A stretch of 64,000 nt of DNA, from the NCBI GenBank assembly GCA_036874045.1, contig CM072336.1, positions 6,476,501 to 6,540,500 on the forward strand. The letters are read 5' to 3'. Origin of the DNA: Cymodocea nodosa (taxonomy: Eukaryota; Streptophyta; Magnoliopsida; Alismatales; Cymodoceaceae). Below are positions 11,932 to 27,779 of this stretch, in pieces (positions within the stretch are counted from its first letter, which is position 1; the number at the start of each line of letters is the position of its first letter). Below the pieces are notes generated by a model. The model saw only the letters and a list, made by a program, of their open reading frames with translations. It did no database searches and was not told where the DNA came from. The position numbers and the translations under genes were made by a program.

Positions 11932-13310
11932 ATGTCTTCATTTGACATAGCACTTAAGCAAGAAGAGGAGAAAGTAGAAACAAGACAACAATTTCTTACT
12001 TGTATTTGGAGAAACATTTGTGTTATTGCAAGTAGTCTTAGAAGTACTTCAATTGCAACAAATAGGATTTTTAGCAAAAAAGGTCAAGAATACATTGTTA
12101 GGTTGTTAGATCATTCTTTATCATATCAAATTTATAATTGCAAGAAAACATATAGGATGAGTCAACATGTATTTCTCAAATTTTGTAATTTATTAAGGAC
12201 AAAAGGAGTAGTAGCAAATAGGAAGAATATGATAGTGGAAGAGAAGCTTGGAATTTTTCTTATTATAATTGGTCAAAATCAAAGATATGAAATAACACAA
12301 AAGCGATTTTCTCATTCTTCATGGATAGTTAGTACTTATTTTAATGAAATGGTCAATGCAATATTACGTTTGAATGATACATTATTAGCAAAACATTCAA
12401 CTATCACTCTTGCTCAAATTGAAAGTGATGGAAATGTTTTCCCATATTTCAAGGTACATTTATATCATTATCATAGTAGGTATGTATACGATTTGTGTAT
12501 TTCATTTGGTCACTTAGGTTTAGGGTTTTAATTTATATAGGATTGCATTGGAGCAATCAATAAGACATATCAAGACAACTATTTATGGACAACAAACTAT
12601 AAAGTTTAGAAATAAGAAAAGAGAATTATCTCAAAATGTTATGGCTACATGTAATTTTAATATGAAAATTATTTATGTTCTTGCTAGTTAGGAGGGATCA
12701 ACAGTCGATACTCATATACTACAAGATGTAATATCTAGACCAAATGAACTGCGAGTTCCACCAGGTACTAATAAAAGTTGGTATGCATGTGAAATTATCA
12801 TTTCTTACATTGTTGGCATACTAATAAAAGTTGGTATATAGGTAAATTTTACTTAGTAGATGCTGGTTATCTAAATCATCCAGAATTTATTTGTCCATTT
12901 CAAGGTATTAGATATCACTTGACAAAGTATGACATTAATAGAAAACCAATGAATGTTGTTGAGAATTTTAATTATAGGCATTTACAATTGAAGATAGTGA
13001 TTGAATGTACATTTGGAGTTATAAACATCGATTTACAATTTTACGTGGTTACATATCATTTTCATATCAAACATAGGTGAAAATTGTTATTGCATGTTTC
13101 TTACTCTATAATTTCATTCGTTAAGTAGATTCAACTGATTTTCTTGAAAATTTACAAGATAAATTAGCAAAATTTGACATTGCTAATGAGATATTAAGTA
13201 CAAATGAAGGAGGAAAAGAAATAAGGAATATTATTAGAATGTCTCAAGAAGAGAAAAAAGAAATAGTTGATACAATGTAGGAAAATATTATGAATGTCAT
13301 GTGAAAAGTA
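11932..13310 (+). pseudogene. PIF/Harbinger (HARBI1-like) transposase, broken
   Basis: The first exon starts MSSFDIALKQEEE and contains YRMSQHVFLKFCNLLRTKG and IGQNQRYEITQKRFSHS, the N-terminal helix-turn-helix region of HARBI1-like nucleases. A short intron at 12454-12540 (AAG/GTACAT...ATAG/GAT) restores the family motif PYFK-DCIGAI. The first catalytic Asp, normally in IGAIDGTH, is Asn here. The second (YLVDAGY, about 12860) and the final Glu (VIECTFGV, about 13010) remain. Stop codons follow the first motif and frames change afterwards. The D-to-N change and the stops independently indicate inactivity. Confidence 0.8.
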
Positions 13311-13320
13311 CAAAGAAGTT

Positions 13321-14164
13321 GAATTGTTTGAAATTCATTTGTATTTGAACATTGTTGTAAAATTTTATTTCATTTGGTATGTTATAATATTTAAGATATT
13401 TGAATAAAATATTGAACTTTCAAAAATATTGTGAATTTTTTATAAATTAATTAAAAATTAAATATTGTTAATAATAATATTTGTCTTTTATTATTATCTT
13501 AAAAATCCTTTAAAGTATAAAAAATATTTATTTATAATTTGTATTAGTTTACTTTCCTTCACTTTTTGAACATGTACTAACACTTTCAAATTTTTAGAAT
13601 TTCTCAATCTTTTTAAAACTTTTTGAACGTACACTAACACCTTCAAATTTTCTAGACTTTCTCCAAGTTTCTATTTCTCTTATTTTCCAGATTTTCCTAA
13701 ACTTTCTTTCTTCAACTTTCCAATGCCACTAACATCCTTGTTTCAAACATGTAGTACAACTAAGATCTTATATTTTTTGTAATTTTTGATTTAAGTGGAA
13801 TGCATAGATGATCTAATTTTATATGGAATATATGGAGTGATGTAAATGGAATTATGACATATTTAATTAATTGATAAATGACATATAAATATTTAATTTA
13901 ATAATATATTAATTGATTAATGTAAATAATTAATCCCTTTATAAATTACATGAAACTAATTATTTCAATTCATTACTTAACTTCATTAAAAATCAATTTT
14001 ATTCAATTTCATTCAATTCCATCATGTATACAAACACTTATATTTTAATTTCTATAAAATTCTTAAATATACACAAACATCTGAATTTTAAATTATTTCC
14101 GTTAAATTCTATAAAATTCAAATTTCAAAGTGTACAACATAGATCCTAGAATTATGTTTTTTCC
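13321..14164. other. AT-rich intergenic stretch, nothing recognised
   Basis: Very AT-rich, with a partly repeated phrase (TTTTTGAAC.TGTACACTAACAC-like) at about 13565-13645. No gene is visible. It may contain the right terminus of the Harbinger element. Confidence 0.4.
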
Positions 14165-14950
14165 TTGTATCTTTTTAGAACATATTTGAACAAATAAAAT
14201 TCTAAGTTGATTGTTGATATATTTGAACCATTTTATAACAAAATAAACACATTAACTAAAGATTTAGATAAACTCTACAAATTTATATCATCGCATTACT
14301 TAAGGTGGGTTCTTTCTTTCTCTTCTAAAAATCGATCTCATAAAAATTAAAACTTGGAGTAGAAGCGTTGCAATTCTATCGAAAATTGCAGAACCAGATC
14401 AATATACATTAATGGCAAAGGAAATCTGAATTAACCATTTCGTAAACACATTTTGTAACTGAGTAATTGGTTAATTGGAAATTAGTAAGTCGATGCATTT
14501 ATTAAGATTTAGATATTAATAAAAAGCACGAAATCAAGCACTCCAAGTCAACTTAGCTTCTGGTTTTGTATCTAGGCAAAGGTAATCCCGCACTTTAAGA
14601 AAAAGAAGAAAGATAATTAATTTGAAATTCACGCATAACATCCAGACGACCGCAACAAATATTATTATTGCGGGTATTTTATTTCCATATGAAATATATA
14701 TTCAGAAGGAAGGGAAAGCGATGATCAGGATATCCTTTTGATTTTGGCCATGCAGTTGTCTGTCGGCCTTGCATGAGGTAAGTACCGGATGGGGCACTGT
14801 GGATTGAGTCGCTTCACCCTGCATCACATCGATCAAATCAATTTTCACGCATGATGAATGATACAACAAATTAAAAAGAAAGCAAAGAAAACGAGCGATT
14901 TCAATTTTAGCATTCATTCATGCATGCGTAATTCTCTTTGTACTTTGGTA
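14165..14950. repeat. Duplicated non-coding block, copy 2 (partner at 2500-3345)
   Basis: This is the same sequence as 2500-3345 in the same orientation, with scattered substitutions and small indels. It ends within about 15 bases of the proposed KAO stop codon, so it is the 3' flank of KAO. Its 3' part, 14700-14930, is the least AT-rich and may be transcribed trailer sequence. Confidence 0.85.
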
Positions 14951-14960
14951 CGTAATTGCA

Positions 14961-17998
<3,038 letters not shown>

Positions 17999-18049
17999 CC
18001 TTAGCTTCTTCTCCTCACCTATTCCTCCGACAGAACGGTAGATCACAGG

Positions 18050-19700
18050 GGCGGCAGAAATGGATGTGACTGTGCGCGCAAAATACCACCAAGGTCAAGT
18101 GGGTTATATCAGAAGCGGAAGGCCTCCGGATATGGAATCGGCGTAAAGCAACGGCACTGCGCATTCAAAGTAGTTTCCATAAAAACACAGTGGTACAAAA
18201 GGAAAGGTTTTCTCGGTGCTCTTGCATGCCTCTTGGTCGATTGATTGGTGACGCCCATGGCCCTTGGGAACGGACAGATGGACAGCTGCTGGTTGTGTCG
18301 TTCAGTGGTTCCCCTTCTCCTCCTCGAGCAAGGCTTGGATTTCGGGTGCCCCTCCTGTTTCGGATGGATTCGGCTTCTTCTTTTTTGTTTTTGTTTTTAT
18401 CAACGACATTCGAGAGAAATATTTTGTGATTTCAATCGTAATCAGATAAGACTTTCGGCGAAAACCGTCTGACTTTTATGGTTAACTTAATTGACCCTCT
18501 CTTTCATTTGTAAAAAGATATTTTAAATTTAAACTCACTTAAAATATTATTACCTTAGAAAGGAGATAATATTGTACCACATCCAACAATCTAACAATTC
18601 ACCTATTTTAAGAAGATATAATATTTCGATTTATCATAATAGTTCTATTGATTAAAAATTAAAATTATTCGTCATTTTTATTAAATTATAATTAAAAATC
18701 AAATCACCACCTTTGTCATGCGTACAACATGCTCATACCTTCACATGTTTTTACCTTCACCGCCACCACCAACGAAATCTCAAAGGAATATTTGCTCTCA
18801 ATAGTGGTGAACACTTAAAATTAATTTTTGTAAATCTTCCGTGTCACTGGTAGAAGCCTTTGTATAAGACAAAAATCTTTGCCTATAGAATATGCTGTCA
18901 AATATAGCAATTATCCATCAAATATCTATGCTACAGAGAAACCACTAAAAGGGATTGGATGCTTGTGAATCTTAATGCTGAAAAGCCAAGCATATCCTTA
19001 GGAGGCAAAGTCGCCCCAGTAACTTCAATACAATCGATCAGCCTTCTCACTTTATTTATACGTATATATATATAAGCCACTCACACACCTTCCATCGGGT
19101 GTGTGAATATTTTCTACATTGCTGACTGCTCCATCGGCACCTTTTCTTGTATTTAGAACATTTAATCAAAAATAAGACAAAAGTGAGGTTTCGGAATATG
19201 AAGTCAATATTCTCAGATTTATTTTGGAGAATAAAAATTGTTCCTCTTCTCCCAGAGAAACCCAAGAATTCTGATGTAACGTGTGTGGGATCCATAACTT
19301 AATTTCAATTGTTTAAAGGCGGAGTTATTGTAAAAAGAGTGTCAATAGATAGGGATATAACTTTCACTACATCAGTCTGAATATGGTAAAAAGAGAAGAA
19401 GATTTACAGTCATTATCTAATTTAATTATAAGGGTAAATTTAAAAAAATCTTATATGATCATATGAATGCAAGGGATGACTCTTAAGGCTACGATTTTTA
19501 GTAAACTATAACTTTAAGTAAACACTTTGAATATGCATAAAAAAAGCGTGTAAAATACCTCACAAATTCAAATAACTCAACCTCTCAAGTTATCTAAAGT
19601 AGGGTTATTAGCTTTAAGCGTCAAAAGAGTATATTTACCAATGGATGCAAAGTGAGTGAATTAAGTGTAACATTAGAATAGATGAAATGGATAGGTCCAT
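18050..19700. other. KAO upstream flank and intergenic DNA, no gene recognised
   Basis: 18060-18470 is moderately GC-rich and lies directly upstream of the KAO start, so it probably holds its promoter and leader. No reliable TATA box could be chosen. 18480-19700 is AT-rich with no recognisable frame. Confidence 0.4.
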
Positions 19701-20290
19701 GAGACCCACTTAGACAAATTAAAGGAGACGAGAGGAAAGACCTACGAAGGTTAGGCAAGATGGAATGATTGAGTAATCATCTCCCATTCTTGTGTAGACC
19801 AATGTTGGCATGGACTGATAGAACATCTGTTGTGGCCTTCTATGGTGGCCTTGCGAGAACTGCCATTGGTTGAATGTCATGACTTTCATTGAAGTTCTAC
19901 TTGAACGTAGCCTCCCACTCCTGACCACCACTGATGCTATCGAGGTTGGTATAGTGGTAGTTTAGGTTGTCAAAGTTATCAAAGTAGGGAAACACCTACT
20001 TTCTAGTGAGGTTTCAACCTTGACTCTAAGTTTGAGAAGTTGGATGAATGCGACGTAGGACTGAATAGTAAGCAAATCTCTCACCATTGGAAGTGCTTCG
20101 CCAATGAAGATGTCGATGCTCTCCTCTTTCAACGACTTATTTTTTACTTGAACCACGAATATTCTTCAATGGTCGACAAATTGTGTAAAGGATTTCTTAG
20201 ATTGCTGGCAAAGTCTTACTAAATCCTCATTCTTCACTGGTAGATCTAAGTTGTAGCAATAATTGGAAAGGATGAATTAATCAACGGAGG
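19700..20290 (-). mobile_element. Ty3/gypsy gag-like remnant
   Basis: The minus-strand frames read KNKSLKEESIDIFIGEALPM, then LTIQSYVAFIQLLKLRVKVE and ESRCF. This resembles the plant gypsy gag pattern, in which a Q-V-x-x-R-P-S-E-x-E-S-I-x-x-F-x-x-x-A-L-P motif leads to a helix around F-x-x-L. A further frame at 19719-19931 may be the low-complexity gag tail. Stop codons separate the parts. No zinc knuckle, protease or polymerase was found nearby, so only a fragment survives. The assignment is by motif pattern only. Confidence 0.5.
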
Positions 20291-20459
20291 AGATGGGTTG
20301 GTTACATGGGTGATAGGTCATGCCATAGTTGGAAATGAGCAGTAACCTAACTCATCGAATGGAAAATAGAAGGCTTAGATTTATTATAATTATAACGTTT
20401 ACAACAAATCAAAGGTCAAGATAAAACATAATAAGACAACCTTTGGATGGACATTCAAG

Positions 20460-20830
20460 GGTCACTGGGAAAGGAGTTCAACCTTATGTTTTGTGGTTGG
20501 GCGTATGCATGAATGGAGTGATATGAACTACAAGGAATAAATGGATGGAACAGAAACAAACCATGCAAATGTGAATGATGCGAAAGACGTATTTGTGTGC
20601 ATGAGAATGGACTAGAAGCACTAAATGAATGCATGAAAATAGAATGATAAAAAATGGATTAAGCATGCATGCAAAATGAGGCCGGATAATCTGCATGAAC
20701 AGAGTGCCATATGAAAGCACGAAAATGAGTAGCGTATGCATGAAATATGTATGGTTCTGCGCATAAAGTACCATATATATGCATGACGCTATCATGAATA
20801 CGCATGAAATTGCTTATTCTTATCCACTTG
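20460..20830. repeat. Irregular GCATGAA-rich stretch
   Basis: The words GCATGAA, GCATGCATG and ATGAATG recur at irregular spacing, giving a satellite-like texture without a clean unit length. No coding capacity is supported. Confidence 0.45.
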
Positions 20831-20869
20831 TGAGCGTTAGTGGATGAGAATAAACTTTATAAAAGCCTG

Positions 20870-21665
20870 GAATGCCACGGAAAGAGATATTTATGTGCTC
20901 AAGATGCAGCTGCCTAAGATCCTGCCACGATTGGTCTCCCACTTGTAACTTTGGAAGAAAAAAAAAAACAAGAGCCAACAAACAACGTGTTGAGGACGTC
21001 GGACGACCAGTGGAAGTCGACCGAACTGCGGCGAGAGTATATAAGATGTCATCAATGGTCGTCGGGTGTAGGGGATCGCGGTGGTGGGTAGTGTGTGCTC
21101 GAACGGGGAAAGTTCAACGGTGGTTGAGGGAAAAGGGGGTGTTTGGCGTGCATGGGGGTGGGTGTAATCTGTCCGGGGGGTGATTACTCAACGGGAGGGC
21201 CTCTTTGGGATCAGTTGCTTCAGGGTGGCGGCGATCTCGTCGGACCTTGGTTTCCGAGGAGTGTGTTTTATAGATGGGCAAGTGATACGGTCAGCAGTGG
21301 TGGTTGGGTGCAGGCAAAGGGCCGCGATGGAAGTATGGTTTGCGGGGGATGGTCACATGCAGAGAATGGGACAGTCGGCATGCAGGTGGTCGAACAGTGC
21401 GAGCACAGGATGGCGAGATTCGGAGTGGTCAGGTCAATTGTCCTCCCGGCAAGCAGACAAAGCAGTCGAGGGCAGATGGAACGGGGATGGGCCGCAATGG
21501 CGTACGGGCAAACGGACAGTCGGGAGGAAGACGACGGAAGGGCTCGAAAATGGTTAGACAAGTGGAAATCACACAGAAGAATACTCGGCCACTTGCACTT
21601 CCCCATTTTCCTCCTCATCGATAATTCGAGTCTCGTGGGAATGATATCCTCGTCTCTTCTCTAAG
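20870..21665. other. GC-rich block, possible retroelement leader
   Basis: The composition jumps from AT-rich to strongly GC-rich and back. Several frames stay open over 100-170 codons on both strands, as expected from base composition alone, and none resembles a known family. It lies upstream, on the minus strand, of the gypsy gag-like remnant, so it may be that element's LTR or leader. This is inference only. Confidence 0.3.
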
Positions 21666-22321
21666 AGGATAAGTGGAACTCGTTTTCTAATCAAAAGATG
21701 TTAGGGTTAAAAATTTCATTGAATATTAAATTGATATCTAAAAAAAAGTCATTAAAAGTGCTATTATTTTTAAATTTCCAAATATTCCATAAGAAAGCTA
21801 AAAATAAAGAGCACGAAGCAAAAACGGATAACTTGAAATTTAGTTTAAGGCAATGTGAAAAGATATCAAGTAAGATGTCATCGTCAATGATAGATCATTC
21901 TCTTTAAGCAAAAGGTTCTAGAAATGAAAAGAGACGAAGCAATTCGTAAACAAATATTTTGCAGTTTCCAATAGCGTTGCTCTTCCATTCATATTACTCC
22001 TCATCTTTCTTTATAGTGTTTAAAGAAAATTCAACTAATTATTATACAAATATTTATAGACTGAACATATTAACATGAACAGGTTTAATATAATAAAATG
22101 ATGGAAAAAGTAAAATTTGACAGTTTCTATTTTAGATATTGATATTTTAAAGACCGTAATATATGTTAAAGATTGAAAACTCTCTGATGTCGTACGCGAC
22201 GGGCGATATGGATGGTCGTTGGCTGGAGTATTTCGTTTTTTATCTAAAAGAAAAACGCTCTGCAGGGGACAGTCCTCTTTGCGCCAACGTCGTTGACAAA
22301 AGAAAAACCCTCAGCCAATGT
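21666..22321. other. AT-rich flank downstream of FAO, nothing recognised
   Basis: There is a short open frame at 21698-21907 with no family match I can name. The rest is AT-rich. The FAO polyadenylation region should lie here, on the minus strand just below 22322, but no clear signal was chosen. Confidence 0.35.
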
Positions 22322-24890
22322 CTAATGCTGCTTCTCCTTCTTAGAATTAAGGATTCCAAGAATTGAGTGTGCTGTGCAGTAGGCGATGGCCTGCACGGTG
22401 ACCATCGGGTTCACACCGACGGCGGTCGGGAACACGCTCGTATCCGCCACGAACAGCCCTTCCACCTCCCACGTCTCACCTCTCGGGCCCACCGCCGACA
22501 CCGCCTCCTCCGCTCCCATCCTACACGTCCCCATCTGGTGCGCCGAGCACATCGGCGTAGATAAGTCCTTCAGCCCCCGCCCACTCGCTTCCTTGACGAA
22601 CTTCTCCAATTCCTCTCTGCTCTCTTCCTTCACGTTGAACACCTTCCCTTCGCAGTGCTGCGTCCCGATCTCCATCGCCCCTGCTGCCGCCAGTATACGA
22701 AGCATGCTCTCCATCCCTCTCCTTAAGCTCTCCACGTCCTGCGAGTCCAGCCTGTAGGACAAGGTCTCCGGGTAGTTCGACGCGTCACCTGATCCTTTGT
22801 CGCGGGCGAGCGCGAACAGATGGGCCGTCCGGGAGAACTTCGTCATCCGTCGCCGGAAGTCGGTGGCCGACACCCATGGCATGAGGGCGGAGAACATCCC
22901 TGGGTGGAGCACCGGCGTCTGGATCACCGCTCCATAGCCGGACGAATTGAAGTTGGCAACGGCAGTCGACATGGACGTTATGATCCCGCCCTTGTAGCTC
23001 TTTTTCTCCTTCTCTGGCCACACAATGTCGTAATCGTCGTCTGTCTCTGCGAAGTGGCCCCACGCCATCACCACCGGGTGCAGATGGAGGTTCTTCCCGA
23101 TGTGCGAATTCATCAGCCCGCTCTTTCTAAGGAGCGACGGAGTGTTGAGAGCACCACCTGCCACAACAATCACGGAGGAGGAGATGATGATCGTCCCATT
23201 CCCATTCTCAAGCTCCGCCATAATTCCTCTTGCCACGTTTCTTGGCCTTCCCACCATGGGACGATGGAGGACTTTGGAAGCCCTGCAGCTTGTAAGGATG
23301 ACGCCGTTGCCGGAATTTACCATGTCGGCGAGCCATGTCTCTTGGGAGCTCTGCTTCGCTCCATCTCTGCAGCCCAGATGACACCAACCGCAGCTGTGAT
23401 CCTTCGGAGCGTTCCTCGGCACGAAACTCACGGGATAGCCGAGTTCCAGGCATCCCTTTCGTAGAACAGCGTTGTTGAAGCCTTCGTCAGTTACCTCGTC
23501 TTGGACATCCATTCGGTGCCAGACGGCGTCCAGCGCGTGCTGGAATGCGTAGGCACCGAACAGCTTCAGATCATGCTGTTCGCACCACTCGTTCAGGACG
23601 TGCTCCGGCGTCCGGACGGACGCCGACCAATTGATGGTAGACCCACCGCCTACAGTGGAGCCGGCCAGCAGCATCACACCAAGATCATTGGTGGTTACCA
23701 ATCCGCCTCCTTCGTACATGTTGTCGACGGAGGGACCTTCGAGAAGGGAGAGATCTCTCCGCTTAAAGTAGCGGCCTTTCTCGACCACGATCACCTTGTA
23801 CCCTGCTTTTGCAAGCTCGCCGGCGACCACGCTGCCGCCAGATCCCGACCCAACGACCACAGCGTGGCAGTGGACAGTGAAGGTGGAAGTGGCGTCTGTG
23901 GTGGTGGTGATGGAGTAACCTCTCCGTCGAAACGCCTGTCTGATAGCTTCTTTGTTCTCTGCACCGCCGTCGATAACGAACTCATCATGCAAGGGACCAT
24001 GGCACTCTTCCTTCTTCTCGGCCGTTTCCTGGCAGGCATCAGAATATTGATCGGAGCCGACGAATCTTGGGTCAGGCCCGCAGTAGTCCATGGCCTTCCA
24101 AGCAGAATTGTAGTTCTTCTCATCAACCTGAAGGCGAACACCTGCAATTTGCACTAATTATCTACAGGATAATGAAAATGGTACTCCCTCCTAATTTGTT
24201 GTGATGCGGAACCTGGGAGAAGTGCATGAGCAAGATGGTGAACTTCATGCACTTGAACAAGATCCTGAAGTAGAAGAAATAGCTCACGGACCACGCGAAG
24301 ATGATCGCCTCCCTTTGCTTCGGGGCGACGGCTGAGAACCTCTGGAAATAGGGGAACTCTTTCGACAAGCTCTGGAGGCCACAGATTGCGAAGGTCCCCC
24401 ACCACGTCGACAGAAGCCACAGCACCACCCGGACCAGTCCGATCGACGAGTGTTGCAGCTTCCCGGATAACAACCGTCCAAGCTACATGCACAGAAAAGC
24501 ACGCCATTTCATTCCCGAAGCGAAAATGTCAAGTTTCTAGACTTTGCATCGCCTATCCTATCCGGTTACGCTGGCTCTACGTACACAAAACTCGGCGATC
24601 GTCAAGAAGAAGCGTAGATCGAAGAAAGACGCGAGCCATAATATATGGGGTGGTCGGCGCCTTACATGCTCGTGGGTTCCAGACATGGACGCGGACGTGC
24701 CGTAGAATTCAACGAGAGCATCGTCATCCCAGGTCCCGTCGCTTGACGACGGCACCCCAAGGGACGGCAAGAAGGTGTCGCAGATGGCCGTGAGGGAGTC
24801 CATCTCCCTCGCCGAGATGTTGTTCGGGTACGGTGGCCTCCCACACCCAAGGACGGGCTGCCGTTGGTCACCAGACATGGACGTGGACAT
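22322..24890 (-). CDS. FAO: Long-chain fatty alcohol oxidase (GMC/FAO family)
   Basis: Membrane-bound flavoprotein oxidising long-chain fatty alcohols to aldehydes with release of H2O2, in wax and lipid breakdown. Three exons, all in phase 0, were inferred: 24666-24890, 24213-24482 and 22322-24127. They join to 766 residues, in the usual range for plant FAO. Exon 1 carries REMDSLTAICDTFLPSLG, the family N-terminus. Exon 2 holds hydrophobic segments (VRVVLWLLSTWWGTFAICG and a second near its end) likely to anchor the protein. Exon 3 has WKAMDYCGPDP, the FAD-binding GSGSGGS at about residues 258-264, AGSTVGGGSTINWSA, CGWCHLGC, SAHQMGTCRMG and the C-terminal FPTAVGVNPMVT GMC signature. I chose the exon 3 acceptor CTTCAG/GTTGATG because it joins HFSQ to VDEKNYN, as in the family. 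The ATG at 24890 is the first; MSG at 24878 is possible. Confidence 0.92.
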
Positions 24891-24899
24891 GAATATCAA

Positions 24900-25277
24900 T
24901 GGGAGGAGGCAAAATCGATCTTGAAGGAAGAAGAAGAGAAGAAATTAAGGAGAACAACTACGCACAACTATAAATAGAAGGGAATGGGCGGTGCGCCGAT
25001 GGAGCCAGCGACCACGAAAACGGAAGGGAAAAACCAAATTTACAAGGAGAAGGCGATGGAATAATTAATTAATTAACGGGACTTTAATCTTTCTCTGGTA
25101 CGTGTAGTCCTACCAGGCATTGTATATAAATGGAAATGAGGGTCTTGCAGAGTCAGACATTAGCTTTGCAACTTTTCATATATTTAAATTAACCACAAAC
25201 AAAAATTGTGTAATAAATTGGATTATAGATAAAACTATATGAAAGAAAATGATTTGTGTGGGTTGTATTGTGGTAGC
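24900..25277. other. FAO upstream flank
   Basis: This stretch runs from the FAO start to the next retrotransposon LTR. Promoter elements for the minus-strand gene are expected here, but none was confidently picked. It is AT-rich from about 25050. Confidence 0.35.
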
Positions 25278-25484
25278 TATAAGTTTTATTTTTTCTTTTC
25301 TTTTTTTAATTTTCTTGTATTTGGATCCTACTGACTACCCGACTATAACTGTATATATTTGAGTTGTTTTGTTAGTTGTATTGATGCTCGATGAATAAAT
25401 TTTTTTGAGGTTTACTATTTACCTCCACTTTTCTTCTTTTTTCTCAATCTGTTGAATCGATTGATTCTTTGAATCTTTTCTACA
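25278..25484 (+). repeat. Copia 5' LTR (about 207 bp)
   Basis: This block matches the reverse complement of 28949-29152 over its whole length. Shared words include AAGTTTTATTTTTTC, TTTGAGTTGTTTTGTTAG and GATGCTCGATGAATAAAT. It ends in TACA directly before a primer-binding site. The expected TG start has mutated to TA. Confidence 0.85.
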
Positions 25485-25496
25485 TGGTATTAGAGC
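25485..25496 (+). other. Retrotransposon primer-binding site
   Basis: TGGTATTAGAGC directly follows the LTR. It is one base from the usual initiator-Met tRNA site of plant copia elements. Confidence 0.8.
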
Positions 25497-25559
25497 AGAA
25501 AGCATCGATCTCACCTTCAGTTTATAGCTAATTCAAGGTGTTTTCACTGATATTTGCTT

Positions 25560-27770
25560 AATTTAGGACCTTCGAATGAATAAGCTCTTGGGAGTTGGTA
25601 AACAATTGCATGGGATTTATATTTTGGTTACTAATCATCAGCAAGTTCATGCCTGGAGCTCTGTTTCTATAGATTTATGACATAGAAGACTTGGGCATAC
25701 CAAGAATAAGAAGATTTATCGGCAGTTACATGTAAAAGACAATGAATCCTCAGAAAGTTGTGATGTTTGTTCATTGGCTAGATTTAGCCATTTACCTTTT
25801 CCTGTTAGATGCAATAAGGCCACTCATGCTTTAGATCTTTTACTTTGTGATATATGAGGACCGTTCACAGTTATGAATAATAAGAATTTCAATTTGTTTT
25901 TGACCATTGTAGATGATTTTTCATGATGCACTTGGACGTATTTGATGTTTTCATGTTAATTAGGAATTTTATTCAAATTGTTGAGAATCAATATCATACC
26001 ACTGTCAAGATAATTCGCAGTGATAATGACACTGAGTTTAAATTAATCCAATTAGTTGAATTACTTAGCAAGAAAGGCATATCTCAATAATTTTCTTATG
26101 CTTATTCCCTACAACGAAATGATATCGTAGAAAGAAAGCACAAACATTTATTAGAGATTGCCAGAGCTCTTCGATTTCAAGCCAATTTGCCACTATCTTT
26201 TTGGTGTGATTGTGTCCTCACAGCAACTCATATTATAAATAGATTGCCTACTAATATTTTAGATGGAAAATCACCTTTTGAGGTCTTATATGAGAAGAAA
26301 CCTGATTATAGTCGAATGAAAGTTTTTGGTTGTTCGGCTTTTTCTCTAAACAATCAGAAAATGCATAAGTTTGATAAAAGAGCCCACCGTTGTATATTTC
26401 TTGGCTATCCTTTTGGAGTTAAAGGATATAAAGTGTTTGATTTGGAAAGAAAAATATCTTTTACCAGCAAGGTTGTGTTCTTTGAGAATATCTTTCCATA
26501 TCACGATTCTTGTAATGGGACACGCGAAGGCACAGGAGACATCATATTTAATCAGAATTTTTCATCCGATTCTGATGGTTCTTATCTTGTTAATCAGAAT
26601 TTTTCAGATCTGGAAGATTTTATTCATGGATTTCCTGAAAATTTCACATCTGATGATCAAAACATGGTTTACGTCCAACATAACTCCAATGAGGAACTCC
26701 CAAGAGGTTTCTCCTCTTACAGCATCTCATGATGAACACAATACTTATGATTCCTCATTGTTACAAGAACATGATGAAGATGATAATTCAAGCTTTATTG
26801 ATAGCAATGAGATTTCAAGAATCTTACAAGATAGCGGGCCTACTGTTAGTGGTGAACCACGTAGGAGGTCCCAAAGGTCAGTTAGGCCTTCCAACTATTT
26901 CAAAGATTACATATGCTCTAGTGTTACATCTGACATGCAATTTCCAATTAAGAATCACGTTACCTTCAAACGACTTTCTGCCGACTATCAATGTTATTTT
27001 TCTGCTCTTTGTGATTGATCATTATGAGCCAAAATCTTATGAGGAGGCTAAAGAAGATCCAAGATGGTGTGGCACTATGAACAAAGAACTCACAACTTTG
27101 GAGCAAAATGGAACCTGGACTGTTGTGAATTTACCAAAGGGAAAGAGGCCAATTGGTTGCAAGTGGGTTTATCGCATCAAATTAAAGGCAGATGGTACGG
27201 TTGAACATTATAAAGCCCGAATAGTCGCCAAGGGATTTATCTAGAAAGAAGGTTTAGATTACAACGAAACCTTTACTCTAATGGCAAAGCTTGTGATGCT
27301 TATTGGCTGTAGCTGCTATATATAGTTGGGAATTACATCAACTTGACGTAAATAATGCTTTTTTAAGTGGAAACTTAATTGAGGACATTTACATGAAGAT
27401 GCCACCAGGAATACCAACTAAGGGGGAGGAAGTGTGTCTCTTGAACAAATCCTTATGTGGCCTCAAGCAAGCATTGCGTAGTTGGTATTTTAAACTACAA
27501 AATGCTTTATTAAATTTGGGTTTTTTTGCAATCGCATGCTTACACTCTATTTGTTAGACAATCTGATCATTCCATTATACTTTTGTTAGTATATGTGGAT
27601 GATATTATAATAGTAGGAAACAACTCTTGAGGAGATTAGGAAATTGAAATCAGATTTGAATTCCTTTTTTAAATGGAAAGACCATGGCATTTTGAAGTAT
27701 TTTCTTGGGGTTGAAGTATCTCGTGGAAATGCTAGTATTTTTTTGTGTCAACAGGAATACTAGTACATCA
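25560..27770 (+). mobile_element. Ty1/copia polyprotein remnant (integrase to reverse transcriptase)
   Basis: Broken plus-strand frames follow copia order. The GAG-pre-integrase region at about 25680-25850 has LGHTKNKK and CDVCSLARF. The integrase core follows (VDDFS, then ATHIINRLPTNIL and SPFEVLYEKKPDYS at 26187-26732). A low-complexity linker leads to the reverse transcriptase ([60 protein letters not shown]). YVDD, the catalytic motif, is present near 27590. Internal stops and frameshifts make it inactive. It breaks off around 27770, before RNase H and the 3' LTR. Confidence 0.85.
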
Positions 27771-27779
27771 TTAGCCATA

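Larger units (their letters stand above)
10786..13320 (+). mobile_element. Decayed PIF/Harbinger DNA transposon
   Basis: This has the two-gene layout of plant PIF/Harbinger elements: a Myb/SANT-like DNA-binding ORF (about 10791-11350) followed by a DDE transposase (11932-13310), both on the plus strand. Both are interrupted by stop codons, so the element cannot move on its own. Terminal inverted repeats and the usual 3-bp TTA/TAA duplication were looked for by eye and not found, so the outer limits are approximate. Confidence 0.8.

Noticed and set aside
21143..21664. A 173-codon frame in the GC-rich block
   Set aside because: Neighbouring frames on both strands are equally open and there is no motif. 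Composition explains it.
22820..24157. Antisense frames of 214 and 218 codons over FAO exon 3
   Set aside because: They overlap a fully recognisable GMC oxidoreductase exon and show no domain of their own.
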